From NCBI GenBank assembly GCA_033063855.1, contig CP093829.1, positions 13,795,537 to 13,859,536 of the forward strand: DNA of 64,000 nucleotides, read 5' to 3'. A program made the translations under genes and the position numbers. This DNA comes from Smittia aterrima. Taxonomy: Eukaryota; Arthropoda; Insecta; Diptera; Chironomidae. Position 1 is the first letter of the stretch, and each line of letters begins with the position of its first letter. The notes under the pieces are model-generated. The model did not search any database. It had not been told where the DNA came from and saw only the letters and a program-made list of their open reading frames with translations. Positions 1-22,893 of the stretch are shown here, one piece after another.

Positions 1-9369
<9,369 letters not shown>

Positions 9370-10545
9370 TGTGGACTGAGCGTACAAACCCTTCCTTTTT
9401 AAATGTTGACCCAATCAATTGTCACTAGTTATTACAAATAAATTAGACAAAAATTAGAATTCTTTTGAAGTTGATTGAAATCGTTCATTGGAGACTACGA
9501 GTGAAAGTTTTTGGAGACAATTTTTGAAAAGCCAATAAGCCAATACAACCTTCATCAACTTAAAACGATATTAAAACTACTTTAAAATTCTTTTTCTATA
9601 TAAAATCTTGATCGTTCAACTTAAGGGGTTATCTTGAATGTTTAATCACTATTCGAAGTATGTAATAAAAACGAGAGTAAATTTCTAAGGTCATCGATCA
9701 AACGATTTGCGCCGGTTTCTACTTGATTGAAAATCTTCAGATAAATTACTTTTAATTAAATACTTCATCAGCACTACTATCAGCATTTGATTAGTTTCGA
9801 GGCTGTGACACTCACTTCAATTGAAGTTGGATTCCCTCTGACAAAAAAAATCTTTATAATGACTCAGCATTTCTTTGTCTTATCAATTGGCTCTATTAGC
9901 TGGAGCTACACATAATAAAAGAGCAAATATTATTGCTACTCGAAGAGAAAACTGAGTTCAAGTTACTAAAAATAAATAAGCCTTATCAACCGATAGTCTA
10001 CCAAGAGCCACTTGATCAATTATCCGTTGTTATCGCTATGACAGCAATGAGCTTTTGATTGAGAATCACTATTGGTGGTCAAGCTCACTAAAATAAAAAT
10101 TTCCTCTTTTCGATTTAAGCTCACGCGTGGACTCATTCAATTCTTTATTTTTTTTTTTTGCAATCTCTATAATGTGTGTCAAGAGAGCGAAAATCTTTAG
10201 AAAAACGCTATCAAAACTCTTATTTATCATAAACATTTATTTATAAATTGTACCACGTTCTAAACAAAAAAGACTTTTCATTGAAAGCTGCGGAACCAGT
10301 TTTTAATTTTCGGAGGAGTTCTAACTTGTTGGACATGGAATGTCAAACTTCCAACGATAGCTTCATCTCTTTCGTGCTTTTGAATATCTCTCTAATCAAA
10401 CGCTTTTCACTCGTCGACACCAATCATTGATTTTACCAACTTACGGAAGTGAATCACGGACAATTTTGGAGCCAATTAAAGCTCAATTAAGCTCTCAAAA
10501 AAAATATCTTTTCAAAACAAGCTATTGTTAGAAATGTTTTTAAAC

Positions 10546-10580
10546 CGAACCGCTCACAGCGAAGTCCGACGCGAAACTGA
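10546..10580 (-). promoter_or_regulatory. Candidate Inr-DPE core promoter for MRP
   Basis: On the minus strand an arthropod initiator TCAGT (10580-10576, A+1 at 10578) is followed at exactly +28 to +33 by GGTTCG, which fits the downstream promoter element pattern RGWYV. It lies about 1.2 kb upstream of the MRP start codon in a locally GC-richer patch, implying a 5' UTR intron. The spacing is the main support; such matches also occur by chance, so the link to MRP is inference. Confidence 0.3.
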
Positions 10581-12839
10581 GCGAATGAAACAAACGCGAT
10601 CAGTGTTTGTGAAATATTTTCTGCTTTATGCTACGTCATCGCTTTGCCGCTCTCTATTAGTTTGGTGTTGGTGGACATTTGATTCTTTTCACATGCTTAT
10701 CGTCGTCGCTTCTTCTGCTTCGTGCCCGCTCTGTTTCGTGGAGGAGAAATCTCGTTCCTCAAAGATTCTTGCAGATCGTAATTTATTCTTTCGCTGCTTG
10801 AACTTATCTTATTGTTAGAGACTCTTATTATTATTTGAACATCGATGACATAAATGAAACAACGTGTACCGCGAGTCAATTAAAAGAAGACTATTCGCAC
10901 TGTCACGTTTTCCTATTTAAAAATGAAGAACACTATTTTCACATGGCAACGTCGCGAAAAATCATCAGCTGTATTAAAAAAATGCCGGTGGGCTTAATTT
11001 TTTTTTCTCGTGATTGTTACGCAACAAGTTCCATAGAAACATTGTTGAAAGGTTTTTTAAACAAATCCCATTGAAAAATGATTTTATGTAAATTTCGAGA
11101 TACTCTGGGAAGCAATCAATTGTGGAACTTGTCGCCAACAAGCTAGTAATCGATAGAAGTTTTCACTTGATAAATAATTCAAGATATTCCGACGTAGTTT
11201 TCATAAAATGAAAACAAAGGAAGAAAATCGATTGGGCAGGTGAAGCCCTAAAAACTTGCTGAGTCAGGTTTTAGATAAATTTTCAAATTGTTATGAAATT
11301 GGCCGCACAGTCTTGTAAGCTACTATCATGGAGCGAAGAAAATTCTCATGTACAAGCAATTGCTTCCTGCAGTCTTTTTATTAAAAATGAAAAATAGAAA
11401 AATATTTAGTTGTGATAAATAAATTTGGTTTTATCAAAGAAATTCAATTTCTAAATGATAAAAATAATTCAATGAAACCTTATCATCATGATTCTTCAGT
11501 TTTTGTGCAATCTGAGCTTCTTATCAGCCAACGTTATATTTTCCCTTTAGTTGTGTGCCACTGGGTTGTGTAAATAAAAAAAAACATCTGAAAAATAATT
11601 TTCTATAACTACAAAAGTAGTTTTCGCTGTCGAGATATAAAAGCAAGTTATTGACGATTTTTTAGTAATTTGTGCTCAAGGAACCGACGACGATCTTAAG
11701 AGCCAAAGCAGTGCTTTGAAAGCACTCATTGATTTTTACAGAGTCCAACAATTGATGAATACACTATTGAATTTTGTTTCATAATGTATCAAACGAGCAG
11801 CAATTTAAAAACCATCCAAGAAGAATCTTCGCGCGAGGCAAAAACGAGAATCTCCACCTAATCCGGTTTCTTCACATTCAACTGAATTTTTCCAAAGTTT
11901 TATTAACGTCGCTAACAAAATAGTTCTTTATAATTTGATTCTGACCTTGAGCCACGTTATCAGTTCAATTGACCTTCAATTGATCAATTCAAAAGTTTAA
12001 ATCAATTGACCTTTAATAGTTCAACTTCGATATCTGTTCTTCTGTATAAAATGAAAATTCTAATAATAATTTGATAAGGTTGATAAAAACATTGGTAGGT
12101 TACATCTGATCAAATAAAGTTTCACAATGAAATGAATTTTCTTAAAACAATTAAAGCTTGTACAAGTAAATCTGGCAACGTATGATGTAATTTCAAAATA
12201 TTTCTTGACAATGATTAAACTCCTATGAGAACATCTCGGCAATCAGATACTATCGTAAAGCTCTTTATGTTCAGAGCATGTTTTTCACGAAAACTTCTGA
12301 AATTCAAGTACCGTTGGTACTTTTATGATTTCACTTACTATAAATTTATACATTAATATGAACTGATATAATAATATGATATACAATATACCATATCAGA
12401 AACTCCTTGAAGTTTAAACGTTTTGCAATTCTGAATTGTTTCACGATCCTCGCATTTTTATTCAGCAATTATGTTTAAATATTAGGCAAAACAATTCGCT
12501 TATGCAAGGAAAATTCTTCGAATAAATCTTCATGGCATTATCGTTCATCTTGAAAAACGGATTCTTAATTTTAAGATTATTTTACTGTGACTGCAGAAAA
12601 TTTTTCGCTTTAGTTTGAAGAATGAAAGCTTTTGGTTTCAATCTCGTACTTGCTTAGCTGATTGAACGACTTATTAAGTCGAGGAACTTTTTGGCGATCC
12701 GTTGTTGACACCACTCGGTGCATTATCTTAGCCACCTAATCCAAAAATTGCCTTGCATATTGTCTCGAAAACAATTCTCTCCTCGTTTAAAATATGCATG
12801 TTTTGTTCTTCAACACATTTGTTATCGATATCAACCATA

Positions 12840-13115
12840 AAAATATGCTAAACTTGGCTCTGAAGGCTTACCCTTATCTTCGCTAAAAAGGTTGTCCCCT
12901 ATCAGTTCATTTGTCCTCGCGAATAAGATAAGTAGTTTAGTTCTAATATCATTTATGTAAAGTCGTATTTTGTATGATCCCTACTCTAGCATCAAATACA
13001 TGTCTGTGAAAGATCTAATGTTTCGTCCAATAATGTCTATGTCATCTGCAAATCTAACTCGCAGGTCTAGCTCTCCGGGAATATAATTTTTCAATATTAC
13101 GAGAGACAGAACAAG
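12840..13115 (-). mobile_element. Decayed non-LTR retrotransposon reverse-transcriptase fragment
   Basis: Reading the minus strand, the frame around 13052-13035 gives LRVRFADDIDIIGRN, containing the catalytic (Y/F)ADD motif in the FADDIDIIGR form typical of non-LTR retrotransposon polymerases. It is followed at the expected distance by a YIND-RTKLLI stretch that resembles the NE-KTKYM segment of these enzymes. An in-frame stop after YLMLE and the lack of any longer frame show that it is an inactive relic. The ends are approximate; no target-site duplication or tail was found. The clade (jockey- or RTE-like) is not resolved. Confidence 0.6.
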
Positions 13116-16100
13116 CTAAAGAGAGACTGGAATGCTGGAATTTTATAATAATTGATGGTTTCCTCACACTACAGAAAAAAATTCTGTCTTTTTAAAATCG
13201 TTTCACCAGCAAGACGAAATTCAAGAACAATTTTTTTTCGCAGTCAAGGAACGTGACCTAACTTAACTTGATTATGATTAGCAAGTGGCATAATAAAATC
13301 GTTTAAAACCAACGTGCTGAGAAATCATTTGCACTTTATAGCAAATTGATGAATCATACATTTGTTGAAGAATAAACGAGTGTTTGACTATAAAACAATC
13401 TATCACGTTGTGCGACATTTAATTAAAGTTCCTCTTCGTGGTCAGTACCATCGGCACTAGTACGTGATAAAAGCGATTTCAGCATAATGAATTCGATTTC
13501 AGTTTTATTGACGGCAATTGCACAGCGAAGTGAGGGTTTAAAATTTCATTAAAAATTGGACTCATCTGTACTTTCCCAAGTCTCATCTTGAAGGACTTTA
13601 ATGTGATAACTCAATTGACGCAAAGTATTTTCTAAAATAACTTTTCTGCTCAGAGGGTTTTTAAATTCAATTTAACTTCTTAACAAGAAGCAGAAATATA
13701 TTTAAAGCAAGTTTTCAGGTGAACTCAAAAGAAAACTTTACGGTAAAATCCCCAGATTTTTAATAGTCATTGTCATAATTTCTATCTGAATTTAATTGAG
13801 TTTGAAAGCTTTTTCATTTGCAAGTGGAAGTCAAAAGCATTATCGATAGCTAACAAAAAAAATCCCTTCTTGGTCAAAATACTGTCATTTGAAATGACTT
13901 CAAATCTGATCACAAACAAAACTCAATGACTCTTATAAATCGATTATATTTCTATAAAACAAACAAAAGAGCTTTTGACTCCAAATTGCAAATTGAAATC
14001 GGACAAAAACTTAAAATAAATTTAACTTTAGGTTTGAAATTTTTTTATACTTTGAAAAATTCTTAGAGTTACAGAGATGAATTGTTGATAATTTGAGAGA
14101 TAACAATAAAGTTATTCGTTACCAATTTTATACGTGAGCATTCTGGCTTCAAATATTGAAATGAAAAATTTCCTTGAAATCAATTACTTTGCATTGAATT
14201 TTACTTTTTGATCGACTTCAGGTTTACCTTGAAATCTTTTTTGCAAACATTTATGTTATCTATTAAATGACAATATACTTGGATGTAAAAAGAAATCATC
14301 AGCAACCCCAAAAATCATCTTCTCTCTTCATATTTCAATGAAGTATCTTTCGCTCCATTCTGAAAATATTCATGTTATTTCGCTATTTATAGATTTTAAT
14401 CCAAAAATGTAAACACATTTGTAAAGCGTTTATTGATCACCTTTTGTGTTAAGAGTTATTTCAATTTAATAGTTTAGGTTCTAAAACTGTAAATCACTTT
14501 CTTCAACTTTTTTAAGGTTTTTATAACGTCGTGACTCCCAATAGCTTTCTAATTCAAAGGAAAAGAAGATAAAACGAGCCTAGTAAAATTTTCATTACTT
14601 TTGAATTTCGTATGAATATACACTTATATAACCTTTATTAAAAGATTTATTGAAATATTTAACTTAATGCTTAGTATCCTTACAATTTGAAAGTTTCAAT
14701 GGCATGTTAAAGTGTTTTTACTTTTACAGATTCAAATTAAATAAACAAAAAATTTCTCTTACGTCTTTCAAAAAATAAATTTATTTTACCGCAGGAAAAA
14801 TTTGACCTTTTTTCGGACATTAAGGGACAGACTCAACATTTAAAACTTTAAGAAAATGTTTTCTTTCCTTTTGCCGTTAAGCCTTTAAAAATTTTAAGGT
14901 AAAAAGCTTTTAAGAAGAAAATGATAAAAAAAAATTACTGATAAAGGTGAAGATTTTTACACCCAACGGAATCGAAATGCTCAACAGCTTTCAGATTCTT
15001 AGAAAACTACTTTCCGAATTATTTAGTTACAGACTAAATTGTCCGGCTTCAGATATGACCAGCGGACTTTTTAATACATAATACTATATTTTTCTAAATT
15101 CCATAAATATTGAAACCGTTTTCTAGTAATTCTTAAAAAGCTTCTAAATAATCTGAGTTTTGAAGGAAGCTTTGCTTGCTTCTTAAGGCTAAGTGGCATT
15201 TTCGTCCCAAAATGCCTTAAGACTAAAGCTTTTACCCTTATTTCATCGAGAGCAAGGTCGTGCAGCATTCGTTCAAAAGCAGATTTCCGTGATCTTGTAG
15301 AATAGCAAAGATATTGAATGCCGTAGGCTTTAAAGAATATTTTTTCTCTTTAGTTTTGACAGTTGAATTACAAAAGTTTTTTTTATTTTCTATGAGAAAA
15401 AAAATGGTTTATTAGACGACACTCAATTCACCTGAAATCATTCATAAATATCTCTACAGTAGTCAATAAAGTTGTGGAAGAATTAATTTAAATTATTCTA
15501 TTTGGTTATATAAATGCAGACAATTTCGTTTATTGATCTTTATACAATGCAGGTCGAGTTATCAAGGTTTGATGTGCAACATATATATAATATTTAAAGT
15601 ATTGAATAGAAATTCCGCCTTAAACTTATGTCTTTTTAAAAATACGACAAAAACGTTTTATTGTATTTTCCAGTTTTTTACGATGCGAAATTAATAATCA
15701 TTGAATATGCTCAGTTGTATCAAGTTCAATTAGTAAAAAAGTCCTGAACTAAGATATTTTTAGAGACTTTAAAAGCGATGTGCCTTACAAAAAACACTTA
15801 GAAACTGCTTACAAAAAATATGTCGTATTAAATAACTGACTCTGCTACAATATTGGCTTAAAGATTAGAAGCTCAAGCCGAATTTATTTTCACGATTTTC
15901 TATCTTGAAAAGAAAAAATGACCGTTTAGTCGACAACAGTTTCTTTCCATTATTCACACTAAAGCCAAAGTAAAACGAAAGAGTTGGAAAAGTTGATATT
16001 AAAGTTTTATGAATGGAAACTCTTTCAAATTCTTAGTTCTCAAGCCAGAAAAAGTGCTCGAATTTACATTAGTGAACAAATTTGTTCAGCTTGTTGTCTT

Positions 16101-17942
16101 CGTTTCTTCTTCTCTTCCCGACTGCTATCTGATATCGTGAAGTTATTAAATATTGGTTCATAAGGTTATTTACACAAAGCATTAAACTGTAAAAGATTAA
16201 TACATCGGAAATATTTTATTCAGTAACTTTACGATTCTGCCGGATGTCGCTAATAAGTTCTATAAAATTATTCTGTGATGTAAAGAATATCGCTTATGAA
16301 AATTGAACTAACGAAAGTTGATATTTTTACAGGAATTAAATTGTGTTGAAAAATCTTTCATTTTTCTTAACACAATTCAAGGGCTTCCCAAATTGAGCGA
16401 ATCGATTACCTAAAAATAACAAATTTTCTAGAATGGTTTCTTGACGTTACTTCAAAGCTTCGATTCACATCAAACAAATGGTAATTTAAAAACCCGTATG
16501 CTTAAAGTTTTTTGCTGTTTTCGAAAAAAAAGATTTTTTTTTCAATTAAATGACTTGGGTAATGACAAAATTGAAAAATCTGCTCATCAATTAGCTTACA
16601 GCTTGCAAAATGGCAACTGACAATAAATTGAAAGTCATCTCGGGTTCTCCGAGTTTTAAGAAATAATTAGTAAAACGAAAGCAAGCAGATAAATATGCAA
16701 AACAGATGCTGAGCGCAGGCAAAGAAATTTTTGTTCCGACAAGGCAAGATAATTGAAGAGGATAATATTTTTGAGAATGTGATGTGTTTTTGCTGTTTTG
16801 ACTTCAAAATGGCTGTAAAGAGTGCTCGATGAAACATGAGATTTTTAGCTCTTTTCATCATCCTTTAATTAAGTATTTTAACTTGTTACATTAAAGATAA
16901 AAACTTGATTGAAAGCGCCGCTTTCAAGAGGTTTCCACTAACTTACTCAACATTCCTAGAAGTCCAACTTTCCAAGTGAGTGGCTTTCGAATAACCCGAA
17001 GATAAATTATTGATAGCATTTCAATTTCCAAGCAAACATTCTTCAACTTCCTGTTGGCTTTTTTGTTTTGACGAAACCAAGAAGTTTTCCAAATCGGTCA
17101 TCTTCAAATTATGGAATGTTTGCTACTCCATATGGAAGTAAATTTGTTTATAAAATAGCTTCTAGCTGAATGGATAAAATTAAAGTAGTTTAATTTATAT
17201 GTAAATAATAATTCCGTCTTCAACCGTCAACGTAAATCAGTGACAATCTGTAATAAGTTTGTTTACGATTACGTACACGCAAAAGTCAACTAAACAACAA
17301 GAAAATCAAAAGGGAATAAATTATTAAGTTTCATTTTTGAAAGTAATATTATTGGAATGAATCGAAACGGCTATTATAACAAGCGAATCTTCCTTAGACG
17401 TCAACAGGAAGTTAATGATTATGATTTGACTTTAAAATTTTAATTTCGTCTCAAGCCTTTTCAGTTTAAAAAGTTTCAAGTATTTACACTTTCTCTCAAA
17501 TCGTTAGATTTCGTTAACATATTCGACAAGCAGCAAATGAGACTTTTAAGCACCATCGAAGAGCTGACACTTTGAGAACTCAAGCTTTGTCTAACGTTAA
17601 ATTTGCAACAGTCAAACAAAATTTACCAACCCAGTTCACATGGCATAATTTTCAAATGAGTAAATGAAAGAGACAAGCACTTGACGTTTCTCCCTAAATC
17701 TTCCATTGCCTCTTAATGAATTTCATGCCTCTTCACAATCATCGAGAGATTTCCGGTCTTTTTAAATGTTGTGGAAGTTCATAAAAACATCACAGTTCCA
17801 TTCGAACATCTGATCGAATCATCTTTAACGAGAGCAGGATATGAGACACATGTTTGAATTTTCATTCTTCGAATATTTCAATGAACTTTGCCTGTGGAGG
17901 TATTAAGGACTTCATGGTTGCGCATAAAACTGTTTGCTGCAG

Positions 17943-17989
17943 GTAGAAGCGAATGATAACGACGAAAAAGTGTGAGAAAACGGCAGCAG
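17943..17989 (+). other. Exon-like segment with good splice sites, unassigned
   Basis: A 47-nt stretch is bounded by TTTGCTGCAG upstream and CAG|GTAAGT downstream, both strong splice signals. It contains an ATG whose frame stays open to the donor, but joining it to the rau copy A exon at 20958 would run into a stop, so it would be a 5' UTR exon with a short upstream frame at most. It could also be chance. Confidence 0.22.
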
Positions 17990-20957
17990 GTAAGTTCTTA
18001 ATTTCTCACCTTTACATTACCGGAATTCCAAGATCTTCTCATCCTTCTTCATTAGACTCCTAAATACAGTATATAATTTGTATGTTGTTTGTTTTCTTTA
18101 AAAACATTACTAACTTAGCTTATTATCGTAAAGTATTAGAAAAAGAAGAAGCGTAATTGAAAGATATTGGACAGCAAAGTTCTTTATGAGAAATTTAATT
18201 CAGCGAAAAAACAGAAGCATAAAATTAGAGAGAGAAGAGGATTGTTATAAAACTTTGTTATAAATTTTTTTAAGTAGGTAGCTTAGAGAATACGAGAGAG
18301 CAAAGCAATTCTCTCATTCGTAAAAGTTTTATTCAGTTTGCTTTACAACTTCATGCGGTTCAGACGTAAACTTATATTTTCGTCTCTAACACAACAAAGA
18401 ATGAAATGTTCAAATAATAAGTGAAATAATACTATTTTATTCTGACTGGACTCTTCCAAAGATAAAATCGTCAGAGTTATTCAGGATTGCATAGCGTCAT
18501 AGCAAATGAGAAACTATTAATTCAAAGAGTTGTGTATCATAGTTAAAACAAGTGTGGATCTGAGCTGAGCTCCAAAAAAAGTGATTATATTTGTCAAACT
18601 AGATTAAGTTGTTTCGAGACTAAAAAAGTTTTAGCATCGAATCCAAGAGCATCCGAGGGACTAATTTAAATAACTTGATTCGTGCAAAATTTGATAGGAT
18701 TACATTCGAAGGTATGTACTTTTTCTCACATCAGTCTATTCAAGAGACTATTGTTTACTTTTCAAAAAGAAACTATTTGCGAGAAAAAAATTTTTTGATT
18801 GCAATTATTTATGATTGAAATAAACAGAAAAACGGTGAAATGAGTTGGCTGGCCAGAAGCATTGGATGATTTTCTGTGATATTGAATCACAGTTATTCCT
18901 TTCAGAGATTTTTTATTTCTCTGGTCTCATAATCAAATTAACTCATCTCAATTTGAGGAATTTCTTTCTATCCAATCACATCGTTACTTCACTCAAGTGA
19001 AAACACAAACAGATGTAACTGTTCATGAAATATTTGTAGTTCCATCAATATTTCAATCATTCGGTCAAATAACGCGAAATCGTATTGAACTAGAACATGT
19101 TTTTAAATCGTTGCTTCTTCATCTTCTCAATTATTCAAAAACACACTGTGACCATGAAAGCTCATAGCTATTTTGTGCAGAATTTCCGCAGTGAAACTCA
19201 GTCTACTCTGGAAAATAATTTGAGTGCAACGTAGCATTAGAGTTAACTTGACTTAGCTAAGGAATTTTAATAAATTTTAATTATCACTTTTCGAGCCAAC
19301 ATAATTACTGGAAAGAACTTCCATACACATACAAATGGCGCCATTTGGCCTGAACTAGTCTCGATGTGTATTTTTTTTTCGATATTCAAATACAAATTTG
19401 AGCAAAACTGATTAAGAAGAAAACGCCAATTTAAACATAAAAAGTTAATTTTGATAGTTCGCTGAAAAATCAATGACAAAATCCGAAATTCCATTTAAAC
19501 TTGTTGATGACAAATTTTGTTTGATTTAGTATTCCGATCGAAGCTCTCACTAATTTAAAATGCGACAGGAAATTGGTAAACACATGTTTGCTGTTCATCT
19601 TTCGTTCACCATTCGAAGGCTTGCCTTTCCGTGCCCTCAAGCAGCTTCCTCCACGATTCAAAGAAACGAGAGACATCTGACATCTTTTGACAATGCACGA
19701 CAGGAAACTAACATATACAATGATTTGCACAATGTGTAACGCTTGGAGGAGGAAGACGAGTAATATGTCGCTGTGGGTGTGTGTGTTAGTTGCATCGGAG
19801 AAAAATCTCACATTGAATGACAGAAAAATGAGTTTTGTCAGCGAAGCGTGTTGAAAGAGAAATGTAATGATGATGAGGCTTCCATTGTTTGCATGAATTT
19901 TATTTCATAAAGCAGTGCGGCGAAATAAAAAAGAAAGCCTTTCAAGTAAAGATATGTAACGTTTATCATCTTGTTCACGTTCAGAGCAATGTGCTCTCCA
20001 AGACTGTCTCGACGAAAATTCACAGTGAGCTGCATCGTCAATGCTGATATAACTTTGTGATCTAACAATAGCAGATATCACATTAACACATCCGCTCGTT
20101 TGATGCAAAAGTTTCGCATCGCTGCATTTAATCAAAATTAATAAAACTGAAACAGGAAAAGAATTTTTCTGGGAGCAATTCGAGCGAATCTAATGTACAT
20201 CACCTATTTCCGTTTTCATCTACGAGATAAAAAATTACAAAATCAAAAACAATTATTGTCTACAAGCTTCCAGTTTAACTTCCTGCAATTTCTTTTTCTC
20301 ACGTCTTATCGAATAAATTGCTACACTGCAGTTTTATCCGGTTTCAGCGATTGAAATATTTTTCCAAGGTTTTAAAGTTATGTGAGGAGAAGATCTTTGA
20401 CTGAAAATATTTTTATAGAATCAAAACGAAGCTCATTAATGTTTTTTAAAAGATCAAAATACTTTTAGTTTCGGAAAAGTTATCAATTTTTTAAATCAAA
20501 TATTTAATATTCCAAAAGAAACTGCAAGAAAACGAGAGAAATAGAAAGTGGTAAAAGTTTAATTAGTTTAAATTATATGAATTTAGTTCTTGTTACTAAT
20601 CGATAAGAAACATGCGAATCATTCGGCGAGATGCTAGAGCAAATACGATGATACTGAGAAGATTCCATTCCGTGTTGCGCCTCTTCCAACTTTCAATTGA
20701 TTTCAAATGAAATTAACAACACTCATTTAATTTCATTTTCACTTGGCCCCATTAACATTAATTAATTTTAATTTTGATGCGAAGCGAGCTTCGCTCCGTA
20801 AACCTACAAAATTTCCGAGAGTACTAAAACATTGTGGGGAAGTGACAGACATTTAAAATAAGACTTTGAAATCTTCAATTCCATTTTTACATTTAAATAA
20901 TTTGTTTATTCATGTAAAAGCTAAATCATATCACACTCCAATCTAATTATCTTACAG

Positions 20958-22893
20958 ATGCTGAAACACGTACAAATTTCACCTTTGAGGAATCGCAGTG
21001 ATTCAATTTCTGTTCGCTCATCCACATCGTTTTCTTCAAGTTCGTCGTGTGCTTCATCTCTTTGTGGCAGTCCTGAGCCTTCGACTGAGTATGAACTGAA
21101 AACATCATCGCGATCATCGAGCTTCTCAAGTCTTAACGAGTCAGTGCCTCAGGTAAGCAAATACCACCACTTTAATCGTTTTTATAATTAAAATAAATGG
21201 ACTAAAAGTGACGACTTTTTCTTTGCGCTCCTGCCAAAGAATCGCTTTTGTGTGTGCATCGTCATTGTGCATTGTGATAATTCCATGTCAATCACCTTTA
21301 AAGAAATTTCCGGCCTACAATGCACAAATGCGATAATGTACAGCGAGTAATTAAACGCCTTGATTTTCATGCTTGATGTTTCCTGTGACGGCGCAGCAGG
21401 AGATTTGGTTCTGTAGTCAAATGTCATTATTTCTTTTCACGCTCCGTCAATGATGAAGCGAAGCAAAGAGTGACTTATTCTCAAACACGTGCCAAAGTTT
21501 TCTACTTTTTTGTACTTCGAAAGCTGTAAACAGACAGCAATTCAGTCGGCCGGCATGTATGAAACTCATCACGTTACCACGTTACCTTGAACGATCTAAG
21601 AAAATTCATTTTTCCCAAAGATGCATTATTAATTTCGAGTAATTTGAATTTGAATATTTATGTTTCAGACCACGTTGAAAGTTTTTACAGCGTGTCTTAG
21701 ACTTGACATCGAATACAAAACATTGGCTGTATCTTGGGATACAACAGCAAAGCAGATCGTTACACAAGTACTTCGAAGGTAGGTTCCTCGCTCTTAAATT
21801 TCATGCAGCTCCCAAATCTCATTAAAAATTGATTAATTTTACGCAATTTCATCTCAGGTGTAAAATGCGACATCGAGATCCTCGACTGTTCTTCCTATCG
21901 ATGGAAGTCAGATTCCGACGTGCCGATGCTCGTACGATGTTGGCTCTTGATGACACAGCGAGACCAGCGATGCTTCAAGCGTGCCACCCGTCGGGGGAAT
22001 CCAAGTTTCATCTTCAAATGAAGCAAGGTGGATTGATTCGCGTTCACACCTCAGCTCTACTGGAGACGTCTCAATACAAAAGTCTTTTGATATCAGATCA
22101 GACGACTGCCGATGAACTTCTGGGTCTTCTTCTTTCTTGCTATAACTTGACGGAACCGGTCGAAGAATTTTCCCTTTATGAAGTTTGTCCAGATCAAGAA
22201 TACCAGCGCAAACTACATCCTGACGATTTGCCGTTGCGAACACAAGTCCAACGGAATCAGAAAGGTGAAAACTGTCACTTCCTTGTTCGAAGAATAAGAA
22301 ATTTTTCTCGTCGAATCTTAAAGCTTGATGAGAGCGACAAAGCCAATTACTCAATGACACTCACTCCGTCGAAGCATTCAGAGTTTCCAACAAAAGAAAT
22401 CACCAAAACTTGCTCATCCCCCCCATCGGCAATCGCCGTGTTCAAATCAAAATTCAACAAACTCGAATCGTGTTTGTGTAAACTGACATTGCGAAGCGAT
22501 AATGACGGTGTTGATGTCAACGGAAATGCTATTTTACCACAGAAATGTCAGTGTAACCTAAGCCCGCCAATCCAGCACTGCATTCACTGCACTCGAAAAT
22601 CCACAAATCCATTGAGAGGCTTCAATGAATCGTTGAGATTGGCAAGGCCGTCATCATTATTTAAAGCAACGAGCGTAGACAGATCTTCCTTTTACAGTCC
22701 CGTCTATAACATTCGAGAAATTCGAACGAATGGCAACTCCTTCTCATCATTTGGTAGTGACAAAAAAATGATGGAAGTTGACTCTCTGTCAGTGGCAGCA
22801 TCATCAGTGATTTCCCGAAGGCATAGCGTTGCTGTCGATGAAATTGTTAACACACATCCGTCGAAAGGTATCGGCAACTTTGTTTACATTTGA
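20958..22893 (+). CDS. rau: Ras-association domain protein, rau-like, copy A
   Basis: Exons 20958-21152, 21669-21778 and 21858-22893 join in phase to a 446-aa protein. The ATG lies directly after a CTTACAG acceptor, so a 5' UTR exon is expected upstream. Residues 1-65 are Ser-rich. Exon 2 begins with TTLKVFTACLRLDIEYKTL, the opening strands of a Ras-association (ubiquitin-like) fold. A second RA-type unit follows in exon 3, starting near LIRVHTSALLETSQYKSLLI and ending in HFLVRRI. The C-terminal third is low complexity with a Cys/His cluster (QCNLSPPIQHCIHCTR). Two RA domains in a protein of this size fit Drosophila Rau, a Ras/Rap-binding amplifier of FGFR/EGFR signalling in glia. The gene name is from memory of the family; the RA assignment is firmer. 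A paralogue lies in inverted orientation 8.5 kb away. Confidence 0.72.
21669..22893 (+). repeat. Inverted duplicate, arm 1 (rau-like exons 2-3)
   Basis: About 1.2 kb covering exon 2, the short second intron and exon 3 of copy A is nearly identical to the reverse complement of 32669-31441. Similarity falls sharply upstream of exon 2 and immediately after the stop codon. The intron between exons 2 and 3 is included, so coding constraint alone does not explain the identity. Confidence 0.8.

Larger units (their letters stand above)
9370..20957. other. Gene-poor 11.6-kb interval
   Basis: AT-rich sequence between the divergently oriented MRP and rau-like copy A. Short open frames exist but show no recognisable domain and no consistent splice structure. 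Items noted inside it are a possible MRP promoter (about 10.56 kb), a reverse-transcriptase relic (about 12.8-13.1 kb) and one exon-like segment at 17943-17989. Most of the rest is probably regulatory or 5' intronic DNA of the flanking genes, which cannot be shown from sequence alone. Confidence 0.5.

Noticed and set aside
10525..10818. 97-codon plus-strand frame in a GC-richer patch
   Set aside because: No domain, no splice signals, and low-complexity basic/Ser composition; the patch is better explained as promoter or 5' UTR DNA of MRP.
19470..20135. Several minus-strand frames of 75-113 codons
   Set aside because: They overlap each other, have no consistent frame or domain, and no splice signals join them.
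20777..20799. Short inverted repeat GCGAAGC-GA-GCTTCGC
   Set aside because: Seven-base arms with a two-base loop are too short for a transposon end or a microRNA precursor.
21908..22360. 150-codon minus-strand frame, with a counterpart at 32091-32426 on the plus strand
   Set aside because: It is the antisense shadow of rau-like exon 3, and its conservation between the two copies follows from the near identity of that exon.
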